Of a DNA stretch of 64,000 nt, positions 1-12,310 are shown one piece after another. The position numbers and the translations under genes were made by a program. The stretch spans positions 27,333,232-27,397,231 of the forward strand of contig CM070599.1 in NCBI GenBank assembly GCA_036346395.1, written 5' to 3'. Position 1 is the stretch's first letter. Every line of letters starts with the position of its first letter. The DNA is from Hsuehochloa calcarea. Its lineage: Eukaryota > Streptophyta > Magnoliopsida > Poales > Poaceae. The notes under the pieces were generated by a model. That model was given only the letters and a program-made list of their open reading frames with translations. It did not search any database and had not been told where the DNA came from.

Positions 1-3000
1 CTGACAATCGATCTCCTCTTCGAGGATCCCTCGTGTAGATACCAGGGGTCCCCTTTTTCTATTGTCTAGTCTTTCTTGCTACGACATATACAGACTCCAA
101 TTGAATTGCCAGTTTTACAATAGTAATTATAGAAGTACTAAATAATGATACAGTGCTATTGGACCATCTCCTCTCCATTTATTTCAAAATTTAATACAAA
201 TGGTGTCTTCTAGAGATATAAATGTTTCCTATAACGAAGTTTGTTAGATAGATTTGAGTCATTAGTATTTTGTAAGAAAACAACTGTTACAAATTGCGCG
301 GCTCTCAAGGGCTATAAATTCCTACATTAATCGGTGGAAAAGAAAAAAAATATCAGCACCGTCAATTGTTGTGGGTCCAGATTAAAACGGTCTATATTAA
401 AAGACAGAGTTGATGTCAAATACAATCCAGAAATAACTAAAATTCGGAATATAAAATAAAATAAAATAACAAATTTAATTTACAAATGAATTCCCAAGTA
501 AAATCCCCAAATAAATATAATAAGGAATAAAAATTGAACAAAAAATAGCAATTGGATTTGTATACAAATTACAACAAAAAAACAAAAATTTTGAATAATA
601 AAATAAAATAAATCAGCAATTTAATTTTGATACGAATTCCAAAGTAAAATCCCTAAATAATGTAATTTGGAATAAAAATTAATGAAAAACTAGTTGTGCA
701 CGAATTCCAACAAAAATAATTGAAATTCAAAATTTAAAAAAAAAAGAAATTTTGCAATTTGATTTCCATACGAATTACAAAGTTAAATCTATAAATAACT
801 AAAATTCAGAATAAATTAAATAAAATTAGCTATTTGATTTGCATACGAACTCAAATAAAAAAATAACTCAAATATTGAGTAAAAGTAAAAGCTATAACGA
901 GGATATCACGAATGGTGTTGGAGGAGACCACGAAAGTGTAATTGCAAGAAGACATCGACCCGCGGGGAAGCAAAGAGCCGACGTGGCGGCGGCGGAGATG
1001 AGGACAATGCCGTGCTGCTTGTTGGAGCTGTTGAAGAGAAAGACACAAGTTGAAGAAACCAAGGACCACGACGACAAATGGTGAGCATCAATGGTGTTAA
1101 ACACGTCAGTGACCAAAGAAGCTCGATGATAAAGAAGCCCCTGCAGAGAGGGGATTAAACTGTGCATTGAAGATGCGCTATAGACGATATGGAGCCATTA
1201 GGTAGCTAGGAGTATGCCATTGTTGGTAAGGGATATGACATCGCCGGCGATGGCGAAAAGATTCTCCATATCGTGAGATAATGACTAAAGAAGACATACC
1301 GACATCAGTGAAGATAGAAGATCACCATGGTTAGTGAGGAACCCACATCGTTGAGTTGGCCAACGTTAAAGAAGAAAGGCGACCGACACGGGGAATCATG
1401 CATCCGTATGGATAGAAGCGCGAGAGTACAGAAGCAGAGGAGCAAAGAACTCATAGTAGAGATGGCGCAGCCGTAAGGAATAGGCTTGAGCCCATCGGAG
1501 AGAGCGTGATGAGTGTCCCCAGCAAGGATCGGCGACAGTTGCACATGTATGGATGTTGATATCGCAACGGTCATATTTAAGCAATAATTGGAGAGAAGTA
1601 AATGATAGCTATGTGGTAGAGCATTGTATTGGAAGGGGCAGCAACTGAGCGGGATCAATCAAAATTGGGCTTGCTGTTGGAGGTTGAAGCAGAAAAGATG
1701 TGGTGGCGAGAAGAGATAGAAAACACATGGTTCGTCTGAGGCAGCTGACGTGTGAGGGAAGATAAGTTCAATTCGGCCATAGTGCAATGGTGTATGCATA
1801 AGCAAGGTACTCTAATTAACATATTTCTTGATATTAAATAGAGGTACATGTGCATGCATATATTTTGGAAAAGAGTAATTAATGGAGGAAAAATAGGAGC
1901 ATGTAGTTACATGATCCATACATGATGGAGAGTTTTTACATTTCTAAGAACCCCAACAACTTATTATTCTCAGTTATTTTCTTCCATCAAAGCTCATGCT
2001 TCAATTACGTTCTCAAATTGTATTTTCCTTCAAGCTTCTATTGTCATTTCCAATATTTATGGTATATTAAAAATCTAAATAGCCTACAAGATACGTAAAT
2101 ATTCTCAACCTTCTAAGTTATATCATTTGGTACTATAAACTTTGAAACAAATTTAGCCGCGCAAATGTGTTGGCCACCCTGCTAGTTACTACAAAACTAT
2201 TGATATTTCAGATTCATCGAAACAAGCAATCACCAACGAAGATATATGGAAGATAATGTATCTGATTTGTAACGCCCAGTACCACTTGTTTTCATAAATA
2301 CTACTAACAAAGTTTCCTTTAAGGCCTCAACGTAGTATTAGCTAGCCAGGCCTGAACGTCCATTTCGGTAACTACCAATATGACACATAATATCACCCTC
2401 CTAACATCCTACTAAAATCCATGCCATGTATGAGCTGAATAAGCAAGGCCATCAATTTTCGGTTTCTCGCAAACACTGAAAACTACAACAATAGAAAAAA
2501 GTTTATGTCAGCGAAAATGCAACCCCCACCACAATTGCGATATATAGGATGTATTTTGACCATGAGTACAGATTAAGCAAGTCGTCAATTCAAGGAAATG
2601 ACATGAGAAAATGGCTGTGCTATCCATCGGAATTGCCTTGGAAAAGGGAAAAGGTTCTAGACTTGTGTAGTTAAGTTATAAATAGTGAGGAGCAAGAACA
2701 ATAAATAAGGGCAAAGCGGGGAAAACATCATTAAGTTTCCATGCATGCCATCTATTTTGCGACGATAATAGAAAAACTACGTGTCTTATGCATGGAATAT
2801 TTATTAACCACCAACAGTTATGGTCTCCATATAAACTACAGCGAGGTCTCGCCTAAAAGCTAGACTTGAGTACAGTTAAGCGTGCCTGCGCACCAATCTG
2901 AGTAGTCACAACATATAGCTCTTACTCTCCTAGTTCCCTACCTCGATTTGACCCTCACAGATACACATAACCTTGAATCATCAGCACCACACCTTGAATC

Positions 3001-3240
3001 ATCAAAATCATATACACGCATAAACAACCAATGCTAATACATTTTATGAATGCATTGCAGCCCAATCACGTCTGTTTCACAGCACACTGAAACCTACAGC
3101 GGCACCCAATCCTTGAGTCTTCAGGGACACTCAAAACTCTCAGTGTTCAGGGACACAAATCTACAGGTCAATTCCAGACGCCCATCCCAACACGGCAACA
3201 CCCCTCAGAAATAGAAATAACAAGTAATCTGCACTCCTGT
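1..3240. other. AT-rich intergenic sequence, no recognised gene
   Basis: No ORF here resembles a known protein and no splice-consistent gene model could be built on either strand. Bases 420-860 hold a degenerate A-rich repeat (separate entry). Bases 900-1700 are more GC-balanced, with short ORFs on both strands that have no recognisable domain. If the MINDY-like gene at 3387-3832 (-) is intact, this stretch would be its first intron, because none of the next conserved segments (the Cys-containing catalytic motif) can be found here. Confidence 0.5.
420..860. repeat. Degenerate A-rich tandem repeat
   Basis: Phrases such as 'acgaattccaaagtaaaatc', 'ggaataaaaatt' and 'gcaatttgattt' recur four or more times with a spacing of roughly 60-120 bp, interspersed with 'aaataaaataaa' runs. 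Units have diverged and boundaries are soft. No coding potential is seen. Confidence 0.5.
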
Positions 3241-3386
3241 GGCAGACTGACAACATCGTTATAACAGAGACATACTGATCGGGTTCAGTCTCAGCGCCAA
3301 CAAACAGATGACAGCTACTAATATCTCACCAAAAGCCATATCTTGCACGCATATGAAAGAGACAGTAGCGCCCAAAAAAGGCTCAC

Positions 3387-3832
3387 CTGATGCCCTGATT
3401 GCTCCACTGCGCCAACACTGCCTTTGAAACCCCGCTCCCAAACACCATTACCCACAGCTTCTCAGCAACGTCCGGAGGCAACTCCTCCCCTCCCTCTTCC
3501 TCCTCCACCTCCCTCACTTCTTCCGCTTCTTCCATAGGTACCCCGGTTGGTTCCGGCTCGACATTCACCTCCTCCTTGGCGGCCTCCGGGGCGGGAGTCG
3601 GCTCCGCCGGCGGCGGCGGCACCACGACAGCAGCGGGTGAGGCGGCCGCGCGGAGGCGCTTCTCGGCGGCGGCGGCCATGAGCTCCCGCTGCTTGCGGCG
3701 CGCCTCCGCCTCCGGCGACTCCCCGGCAGGCGGCGGGGGCTTGCTGCGCTTGGGCTCGGGCTGCGCGGGCGGCGAACCATGGAGGCTCATGCGGAGCGCC
3801 ATCTGGAGATCCTCCTCGTCCCGATCCCCCAT
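3387..3832 (-). CDS. First exon of MINDY-3/4-like deubiquitinase (partial)
   Basis: The ATG lies at 3832-3830 (-). The exon encodes about 148 residues starting MGDRDEEDLQMALRMSL, which fits a ubiquitin-interacting motif (acidic stretch, Ala, Ser). A Pro/Ala/Glu-rich linker with a basic segment follows. The end, around LWVMVFGSGVSKAVLAQW, resembles the start of the MINDY-3/4 (FAM188, DUF4205) catalytic domain. The family cleaves Lys48-linked polyubiquitin. A good splice donor (CAG|GTGAG) ends the exon at 3387 within a codon. The next family segment, carrying the catalytic Gly-Gly-Pro-Cys motif, is not found down to base 1. The gene therefore has a very long first intron, continues outside the window, or is truncated. 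The assignment is by recognition of motifs; the UIM is clearer than the catalytic-domain start. Confidence 0.6.
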
Positions 3833-4022
3833 TGGAGCGGCTCCGCCGAACCCTAGCCGGGTCGATCCGGCCCAAAACCCAAACCCTAGGTGGGGGTTTG
3901 GCGCCTCGCCCCCCGGGTCAGAGGCTCCGAGCGAAGAGAGCGAAGCGACGAGGAGTTGTTGGAATTTGGGTGTGGCACATCGGGATCCGGGAAGCAAGCG
4001 GCGGCTCAGTGGGCCGAACGGT

Positions 4023-4035
4023 GGGCGTATTTGTA
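4023..4035 (-). promoter_or_regulatory. Possible TATA-like element upstream of MINDY-like exon
   Basis: On the - strand this reads CGTACAAATACGC, about 190 bp upstream of the exon's ATG. It is only a weak match to a TATA box. The surrounding 3833-4200 is GC-rich, as is usual for a grass 5' UTR and proximal promoter. Confidence 0.2.
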
Positions 4036-4540
4036 CGGGGGGTCGTCGCGACTCGCGACGGCGACGCGACGGGGAGGTGGTGGGGTGTGCAGAAATGGGA
4101 GGTACTGCTCAGTCCTGGGGACTGCTCTGGGGACTGGGGGTACCACAGGAGTTTATGAATTGTGGGGAAGGGTTGGAGATTGGCCTACTTGTCATTGGCT
4201 GGTGATAGTACGTTGTGGGTGACTGGGTTGATGGCGCGGGTGTTTTTGTTTCTTGTTTGGAGTTTGGACAGTTCGGGGGAATTGACGGGAATGGGCCCTG
4301 CCCACAGCCGGAGGCCGGAGCGCTCCTCGCTCTGAGGAGATCCGCCCCAGCCCCACTTGAATACGTTTCCATTGCGACAGGCCGCATGCTTGGTCTATTC
4401 GGAAGAGTTTAAACTGTTCTATAATCTTATTCAATGTCTCTTAGGTTGAGATTATATACTTAAGATGAACCAGTGTTGAACATTTCTCTTTTTATGTAAG
4501 GATGCTTAGGACTGCACTTGGATGATTATAAGGTAACAGA

Positions 4541-4671
4541 CCCTTAAGAGTTTGTTTGATAGAGAGTGATTAGAACTAAACCATTAGGATGGGAAGAGAT
4601 TTTAGTTTAATTTTAAGTTAATTTGAATGAATTAAGTAAGATCATAACGTATCCAAACAAATCCTTAAGAG
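4541..4671. mobile_element. Short MITE-like inverted repeat
   Basis: The ends read CCCTTAAGAGTTTGTTTGAT and, reverse-complemented from the right, CTCTTAAGGATTTGTTTGGA. This is an imperfect terminal inverted repeat around about 130 bp of AT-rich sequence. The type is common in grass intergenic DNA. No clear target duplication outside the ends can be fixed because the ends are themselves palindromic. Confidence 0.45.
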
Positions 4672-7464
4672 AAATGCATACGCCACAACATGAGATATTG
4701 GTTTTTATTCCCTGGATATTGGTCTTATGCTTGAGATTAGCTTTATAAGCTTATAGAGGCCCCTATTGAATGGGATAGACAAGAGATCTTACCCTCTAAT
4801 AAGCAAAGGTTATAAGTTTTTCTCTAAAAAACCACTCTATTTGTAAACTATTTAGAAGGACTTTAGCATGCGGCTTATCGTAACTTGGAGACAAAGATAC
4901 TTCCAAATTATATATATATATATATAGAATGAATGCCGTGCGTTGCAACGAAACCCCAAAAAATAGTGATACATATCAACATATGAGGTCCTAAACCGAA
5001 TAATAAGTATCGACTTTCTTTCACACACAAATAAATAAAACCATTAACTCCAACTGTTACAACACCTGCTACTACTGCTACCCAAAATGAACGAACCGTC
5101 ACTTTGCATATAAACTGACAATAAGTACCAAGATGATGAAGCTCTGGTATATATTGCACACCTTGGCTATAAAAAATTGAACTTCACATTTTATACGGGA
5201 CACTAAAAGTTTCAAAACAGCTCATATTTTCCCCTCTCTCACCCGAGCTTAGGCATCAACATGATCACCAAAATTTTTACTCAAGCAATAAAAATTTCTT
5301 CAATGAACAAACCTCTCACAAGGAAAAAAAACAAGTTATCTAGTACTTACGATTTTGCAAAACAATCTAACGCTTTCGAATGAAACACAAAGATTAGGTA
5401 AATAAAAGATATGGATGAAGCCATGAAGGTGAAGAGTGATGGGGGGCCTAGTAGGGTTCAATCATTCGTATCGTGAGGAACCGCAGAGAAATGAGAAAGA
5501 GGTGGCCATAATCCCTCAAATTGTGACCGTTCCAGGCTTCTAGAGACTGAGTTCATGTGGGGGAGCTCTCTGCACAATGCAAGAATTATGTACGTCATGG
5601 TGATTATCTTGGTTAGCAAAGCAAGCATTTTTAAACAATAATAGACAGCTAACCGAGCCTAACAAGGTTAGACTAACTCTTTCCTATGTCGGTAAACCAA
5701 TCCATCTAGGATCTAAAGTATAAACTAATTTGAGACCATGGATGCAATTTTTTAGTGGAACCATGGATGCAATTAGTAGTGAAAAATTTGCTCATACAAA
5801 AGGTCACAATAATAAAATGAGAATTCTATCAATTAAGTGGCATGGCCTAATTTAGCAAGATACAACATGAGGTGACAATATCCTATACCAAATTCTGTAT
5901 CACTGAAGATATTATCTTCCAGATAAGCATTCTCGTCTATTTTGTGTAACTTTCAGCTCATAATAGATAATGATTATCCACGAACTTACTTCTGTAACAA
6001 TAAAAGGAAAAAAGTCGCATTTAACCATTTACTTCACATTAAGGCCCAACTATTTCCCTATTAAAAAATTAAAGCAATGATTCCTTTACCACTCTCAGAG
6101 ACCTAATATGTATGTGTATAAACCAGATCACTCAACAAAATAGATCATGTGTTTCTAAACAAAGCTAATTAAGCAAAACTCTTAACATGGTATCTAGCTT
6201 CAGGCACAAAACTTTTCAGCTACTTGATCTCATGTTATATGTTTCAATCTCAACTGTAGTCCTAGACTCCTAGGACAACTATCCACCAAAAGAAAACAAA
6301 GAAATATAATCCCAACACGTGGAAAATACATTAAGTCCCAACAAACTACTAATCCATTAGCAATTTTAGATCACAAGCACACCAAGGAAGAGGCTTTTGA
6401 ACTATATAGTGCTAGATCTGTCCAATAAATAAAATTCAATGCTACATTTCATGAGAAGTAAAACGATATAATGCCAGAATTGAGAGTCACAACCTCGGAT
6501 CTCTCAATAACCAGCGGATGCAAATCATTGCTCTGCTAGCCAGCTGTGAATGGCGCCAACATGCTATGCACCATAAACCTAAAAAGATCATCATACTTTG
6601 CAAATTAAAAATAGCTAGTAAAACATATAGAATCCAACTCTGCATATGTCTCAGTGCATAATAGAGCCAGACTATGTGCCAATTCTATAAATGAAATGAA
6701 AATATGTATACCCATTTTCTTTAGTTGAGTTAGACCGAGGAGATGGTACTGAACTGAAATAAATGACTGAGTATTAAGGCTTGTCAAGTAAGATGGACCA
6801 AAATAAGATTTATGCCTATCGAAGAACTTACTAAGATGTTTGAGCAGTAGGGCTTAATCCCGAGCTAGAATGTTGATGACACCCAAGCCTCTGCTGTTTA
6901 GGACAAAGAATGCTAAAACGTGAGTAACCAGTGATTCCATTTAACCTTGTACTTTACAAATTCAACTTTCCATTAACGAAGAAACTTTCAACTCGGAAAA
7001 TTCACCTAATTTCAACTTTGATTTTGACAACTATAGGCTGAATTCAAAGCTTTCAAACTGTATTAAAAAGCTTTCCAATCATTCTTGTATACTTTCAATT
7101 GGAATTCTGAAGCTTTCAACTCGAGCCCAAAAAATTTGCAAAAATTGGATAAAAAAATATTAAAATTGGGAATGAAAACTTGCAATTGGGGGAGCTTTCA
7201 GGTGGGAATTTACAAAATATTCAACTACAATCGAGCTCAAAAGGGGAAAAAAAAGAAGTTGTAATTACGGCTTGCTACCTTAACACGAGAGAAAGAGAAA
7301 TAATGATTAGAGGAGATATACCTTTCAGCGTAGACATGCCACATGAGTGGGGGATCTAGGAAGATGCTCTGATGAGCGGATCCTACGTGCCATCGCCATG
7401 TGCAGTGGTATTAGCCATTGCCGCCACCGAGAGCCATCGCCTCGACCCGCACCACCGGTCGTCC
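4672..7464. other. AT-rich intergenic stretch, nothing coding recognised
   Basis: All ORFs are short and lack recognisable domains. A (TA)n tract lies near 4911-4925. The 3' part (6960-7250) is rich in 'tttcaact' and 'gctttcaa' phrases, suggesting an old degenerate repeat. No RNA gene was recognised. Confidence 0.5.
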
Positions 7465-7930
7465 TCATTGCCGGCCGTTGATGCGGCCATGAGTTGCATC
7501 GGCAGCTGACTCAGCTCCCGTGGCGTCGAACGCCCTCGCCGACGGGTTCCTCCTCATGTCTGGCGAAGTCGTCGTCCCAGTCATCCCATCCTCTGCCGCC
7601 GCCACCGCTACCCATACCGGAGGCGGGAAGGGGTGGCTTCCTGGCGAGCGTAGGCGCGCCAGATCCGGCATCTCCTTAACGACTGGCGGGTCGGTCCATG
7701 ACCTACCTTCGACAAGTGCGGCGATGCGGTCGCGGTATGCGGCGGCGGTGTTGGATTTGTACTTAGCGACATGGGGCGTCTCCTTGGGCACACCCCGCGC
7801 TCTGAGGAAGGCGTTGAGGCGGTCGTTGCCCCTATCATCCATCTTGCAAAGCTACACCTTGGTCCACGAGTGTAGGGTGACGGAGCGGACAAAGCTGATG
7901 TGCACGCCGAGGCCGTGGTGCTTCTCTCAT
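7465..7930 (-). pseudogene. ARF-GAP (AGD6/7-like) gene fragment
   Basis: Read on the - strand, the fragment starts about 7926 and matches the plant ARF GTPase-activating protein core. It includes GLGVHISFVRSVT, then DRGNDRLNAFL, VPKETPHVAKYKSN, YRDRIAALVEGRSW and DPPVVKE, followed by a diverged tail still holding PDMRRNPSA. An in-frame TAG at 7854-7852 sits where the family has Gln (a one-base change). The residue aligned with the catalytic arginine finger, in the family's HRGLG, is His (HHGLG). The upstream CxxC zinc-finger part is missing or frameshifted. It is therefore a dead fragment. The hAT element begins about 60 bp upstream of the recognisable homology. It could be an old tandem copy, a retrocopy or a transposon-captured piece; the sequence does not decide. 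Confidence 0.75.
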
Positions 7931-8934
7931 GGCGTCCCCCTCCTCGCCGTGACCTCCTCGCTCTCGAACTCCACCACCACCGGGGGCTAGGGGTGGATAA
8001 CGAGCTGACTCGGCTCGGCTCGTTAAAGCTCGTTAAGAAAATGAGCTCGACTCGTTAAGATAACGAGCAGAATGCTCGGCTCGGCTCGGCTCGTTAAAAA
8101 GCTCAAACTCGGCTCGTTAGGCTCGTTATCAATAAACATAGTTAAAATCTTACAATGTCATTAAATTTTCAGAAAACAGATGTAAAGAACTCTTGCTGAT
8201 GCCTTATTCAACAAAACACATGCAAATCACAAATTAAACATTTATAGCATCCATGCAGTCCATATCACAAATAAAAACATTTATAGCATTGTTGATCCAT
8301 GCTGCCATGCAGATGCAGTCCATAACTCCATATCAATAAACATCTATATCATTCCAGTCTTCTAGTTCTAGATCCATACAGATCCATGCAGTTCATACTA
8401 TAGATCAATAAACATCCATATCAAATAATAAACATGCATGCAGTCCAGATACATGCAGATGCAGTCCACTTCATATCAATAAACATGCATGCAAAGCAAT
8501 AAACATCCATGTAGACAATTAAACATCCATGCAGTCCATATCAATAAACATCCATACATATTACAAGTTCACAATCATCAAGAAAAAGTACATAATATCA
8601 CTTAAGGTCTTAGCATTCTTGATTCTTGAATGAACTTGGCCATCAAACAAAAGGTCTTGCCAACTTGTGATCTTGGTCCAAGATACTCATGAAGATTGAA
8701 TGCCTGTCATAGAGTAAGCCTGTTGAAAAAAATGATAACTTACTACAAAGGTTGCAATATTGCAAATACGAAGGTTGTATGGAAAATAACTTACTATTTA
8801 ACTAGTTGCTACCCACCACACCCTCAATAAATGGTACAGATTCTACATCGTCCTCATCGTCTTCTTCCTGATGAGAAAAATGATAATTGAGTTAGATATA
8901 ATATTAACAAACAAGATATGAAAGAGGACAATAG

Positions 8935-11026
8935 TTAGTATGGAAAAACGTAACACAACCATTGGGGTGTCGTGTCATTTTGAGAACCTCGTATCCAGCT
9001 AGAACCACAAACTAATGCATCAACCATAGATGGACGCATAGCACTACGATAATCATCAAGAACTCTACCTCCAGCACTAAATGTTGACTCAGATGACACG
9101 CTGCTCGCAGGTACTGGCAATAATTTCTTAGCCATCTTTGACACAACCGGGAACCTATGAGTGTTCAATATCCACCAATCAAGCAATTTAAAACCTGTAT
9201 CTGCTAAAGGATGATTTGGTTCATCTAAATAGATGAGTAACTCAGATTTAGATGGCTCTGTAGAAGTAGATCGCATAAAGGTCTGAAACTCACTTGAAAC
9301 TGTGACTAATGAGCAACTAGTATAAGTGGTTGAAGAGGACTCAGCCCTACTGTTGGCAGCCTTGTTGTGGCGATGTTGCATCTCATGTTGGGCATAGAGA
9401 TCAAACAACTCATCACGGATAGTACTTTCCTCACAGGCTATGTTGGATGAGTCATACAACTGTGTAAAACACCAACTGATAAATCTCATCTTGAACCTTG
9501 GATCAAGAATAGTAGCAATAACCATAACATTATTTTTTTTCAGCCCAATACTTGTCGAACTTATCTAACATTGCTTTACCCATACTCCTCAATTGTTGAT
9601 CACTAGAAGTACTTGCGGCCCTCAATGCAATCTTAACATTTACTATATGAGGATAGGAAATGTTTGCTGTGGGGTATAAAGATCCTGAAAATGCAGTAGT
9701 TACCTCTGCCAATGCCTTCAATATTGGCTGAATTTTGTTGTATAAAGCCCATTGTTCACTCGAAGGAAGCCACTTGTAATTAGCATCTGAATCAGCATAG
9801 TACAATAATGCGTCTTTATAGGCAATGCTAACATACAACATTTTATATGTTGAACTCCACCTTGTTGACACATCAAGACTTAACCCTTTTCCAACTTTCA
9901 AAGCAATAGATTTACAAACTTCTAAGAATTTGTACATGCGAGATGGAGACTGCTTCATGTATTTGACTGATTCCCTAAGATTGCTTATCAAACATTCCAA
10001 TGGTGCCATGCCATCATTCACTACCAAATTCACTATATGACAACAGCAACGAACATGAAAATATTAAGGAATGAACTGTGCTATTCCCCTAGCAATGAAC
10101 TTGGCCATCAAATTCCTAGCGGCAACATCATTTGAGGATGCATTATCAAGAGTGATAGTCATAATTTTATCTTCAATTTTCCATTCAGAGATACATTCAA
10201 ACACTGCATGAGCTATCACATTTCCTGTGTGTGGAGGGTCCAACTCAACAAAGTTCAAGACACGACATTGCATAACCCAATTAGCATCTATGTAATGAGC
10301 GACTAAACTCATGTAGCATAGGTTTTGATTTGATGTCCACAAATCACAAGTTAAACTTATATTGTCAACACCTCCGAGACTCTTCCTAAGGGGTGATTTC
10401 TCTAATTCATAAACATTTATGCATTCACTTCTTATAGTCTTCCTACCAATAAATTATTATGATGCATTCATATACCTCATCAACACATTAAACCAAATGT
10501 GTTCTACCATCTTAAATGGATACTCATGGACAATTATCATCTTAGCAATTATTATACAGGTTTCCTCGTGATCATATTCATTGGGAGTAACAACAAGAGA
10601 TGAACCTGGCTCATAGTTGAGTGTACCTTGGGCTTTCTGCCTCCCTACTTTGTTCAAATAGGGTGTGCGCTTTGGTACATGCCTTAAGAGAGTTGAAGTT
10701 GATCCACCTAGCTTGTAAGCAAAGAGCCCATAGCAAAACCTGCACTTCTCCTTTGTCTCAGTCTTCCCTTTCTCCTTCTTGGATGGAACGTTAACCACCT
10801 TAAAAAGCTCTCAACAATTTGAACGCTTTCCTCGGCTCCTTTTTGGAAGGAGACACTGGAATACCCTTCTGTCTTTTGGCTCTTCTATTTCCCTTGGGAG
10901 ATCGAGACACACCACCACCATCTTCTTTCTCATCATTAGTTGCAGCATCAATGGACACATGTGAAGGTTCGCCCTCAGATGAACCAGCGAAAATATTGAA
11001 ATCACTACATTCAGAGTCCTGTACAA
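8935..11026 (-). pseudogene. hAT transposase (BED finger, RNase H-like core, dimerisation domain), broken
   Basis: Order from the N-terminus on the - strand: a basic segment; a BED-type zinc finger (CRFC...STSTLLRH, 10798-10660) in which the last metal ligand appears lost; the core with LTCDLWTSNQ and ITLDNASSND (10390-10100); CCHIVNLVVNDG and STRWSSTYKML; ATILDPRFKMRF; and the C-terminal dimerisation block (LDWWILNTHRFPVVSKMAKKLL ends about 9100, then SSESTFSAGGRVLDDYRS). Breaks seen: two consecutive stop codons near 10456, an in-frame TAA near 10061, and an 8-T run at 9533-9540 (8 A in the coding sense) that shifts the frame by one. Exon limits at the N-terminus are uncertain. Reading around the breaks is otherwise good, so decay is moderate. 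Confidence 0.88.
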
Positions 11027-11061
11027 ATACAGAACATCACATTATTCACATATCTATAACA

Positions 11062-11800
11062 TGACATTTCCTCATGTGCTTTCATTTGTGATTCAAGAAC
11101 TAAACAACCAGATGGACCACTACATTCACATATTGAAATCACTACATTTGGAAGTCAATGTATGACATGCAAAGTTGTCATTCATTCTTTAAGCTCACAG
11201 ATAGATAAATATGCATTCTGAAAATAAGTCATATACATATACTTCTGTGATTTCTTCAGGACAAATGAATTCTGCTGAAAATAAGTCATAACATACACAT
11301 ACACTTATGTGATTTCTTCAGGCCGGCCCTTTCTTCATGGCAAATGAATTTAGAATTCATACTAGTCACATTTCATTCAATTGATAATCCAGATAAGAGG
11401 GGACATTTCTTTCAATTCCTGTCATACACATGACATTTCCTTATGTGCTTTCATTTGTGATTCAAGAACTAAACAACCAGATGGACCACTACATTCACAT
11501 ATTTAAATCACTACATTTGGAAGTCAATGTATGACATGCAAAGCTGTCATTCATTCTTTAAGCTCACATATAGATAAAGATGCATTCTGAAAATAAGTCA
11601 TATACATATACTTCTGTCATTTCTTCAAGGCAAATGAATTCTGCTGAAAATAAGTCATAACATACACATACACTTCTGTGATTTCTTCAGGTCGACCCTT
11701 TCTTCAGGGTAAATGAATTCAAAATTCATACTAGTCACATTTCATTCAATTGATAATCCAGATCTGAGGGGACATTTCATTCAATTGATAATCCAAACCA
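11062..11800. repeat. 369-bp tandem duplication inside the hAT element
   Basis: A block beginning TGACATTTCCTCATGTGCTT at 11062 starts again as TGACATTTCCTTATGTGCTT at 11431. The two copies stay collinear through 'cattcattctttaagctcac' and 'gaattctgctgaaaataagt', with few differences. A short extra 'gaggggacatttcat' repeat follows copy two (11766-11815). Confidence 0.85.
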
Positions 11801-12054
11801 GAGGGGACATTTCATGACACTCAACGAGGGGACATCCGTAGTACGGGTCGATGCGGGACCTGCTGGTTGGCTAGGGTGAGGCAGCTTTGTAGTGGTCGCC
11901 GGGGTTGATGCGGTAAGTGAAACAGGTCAGAGGCCGACGACTTCTTCCCTCCACGGTTCTTGGACTCCAGGCTCGGTTGTTGATCCATCGTCGCCGTCGG
12001 AGCCAGTCGCCAGAGACAGAACCGCAGAAGCCCAGAGCAGAGGCGGGAGGTGGG

Positions 12055-12310
12055 CGAAGGAGATGGTGGAAGAGGGTAGCCGGGACCGGAGTAGGAGGCG
12101 GCGGAAGAGGGTGGCCAGGACCGGAGCAGGAGGCGGCGGAAGGGGGAGGCCGGGACCAGAGTCCGGAGCAGGATGCGGCGAAAGCGGGAGGTCAGGACCG
12201 AAGCAGGACTGCCGGTTGTAGGAGGTGGCAGAAGAGGGAGCCCGGGCGGGAGGCCAAGACCGGAGCAGGAGGTGGTGATAGAGGGTAGCGGGGACCGGAG
12301 CAGGGCTAGG
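12055..12310. repeat. GC-rich minisatellite inside the hAT element
   Basis: The phrase GGACCGGAGCAGGAGG and close variants (GGGACCGGAGTAGGAGGCGG, GGACCGAAGCAGGACTG, AGACCGGAGCAGGAGGTGG) recur about every 40-60 bp, each followed by 'cggaagaggg'-like sequence. It lies upstream of the transposase N-terminus, so it may overlap the element's promoter or 5' UTR. Confidence 0.7.

Noticed and set aside
851..1658. Several overlapping ORFs on the - strand
   Set aside because: They are short, overlap in different frames, and show no domain, splice pattern or codon bias that would favour one.
3399..4205. 268-codon open frame on the + strand over the MINDY-like exon
   Set aside because: It is the antisense of a GC-rich coding exon and 5' UTR; its Ser/Gly/Arg-rich product has no domain, whereas the - strand has a UIM and a splice donor.
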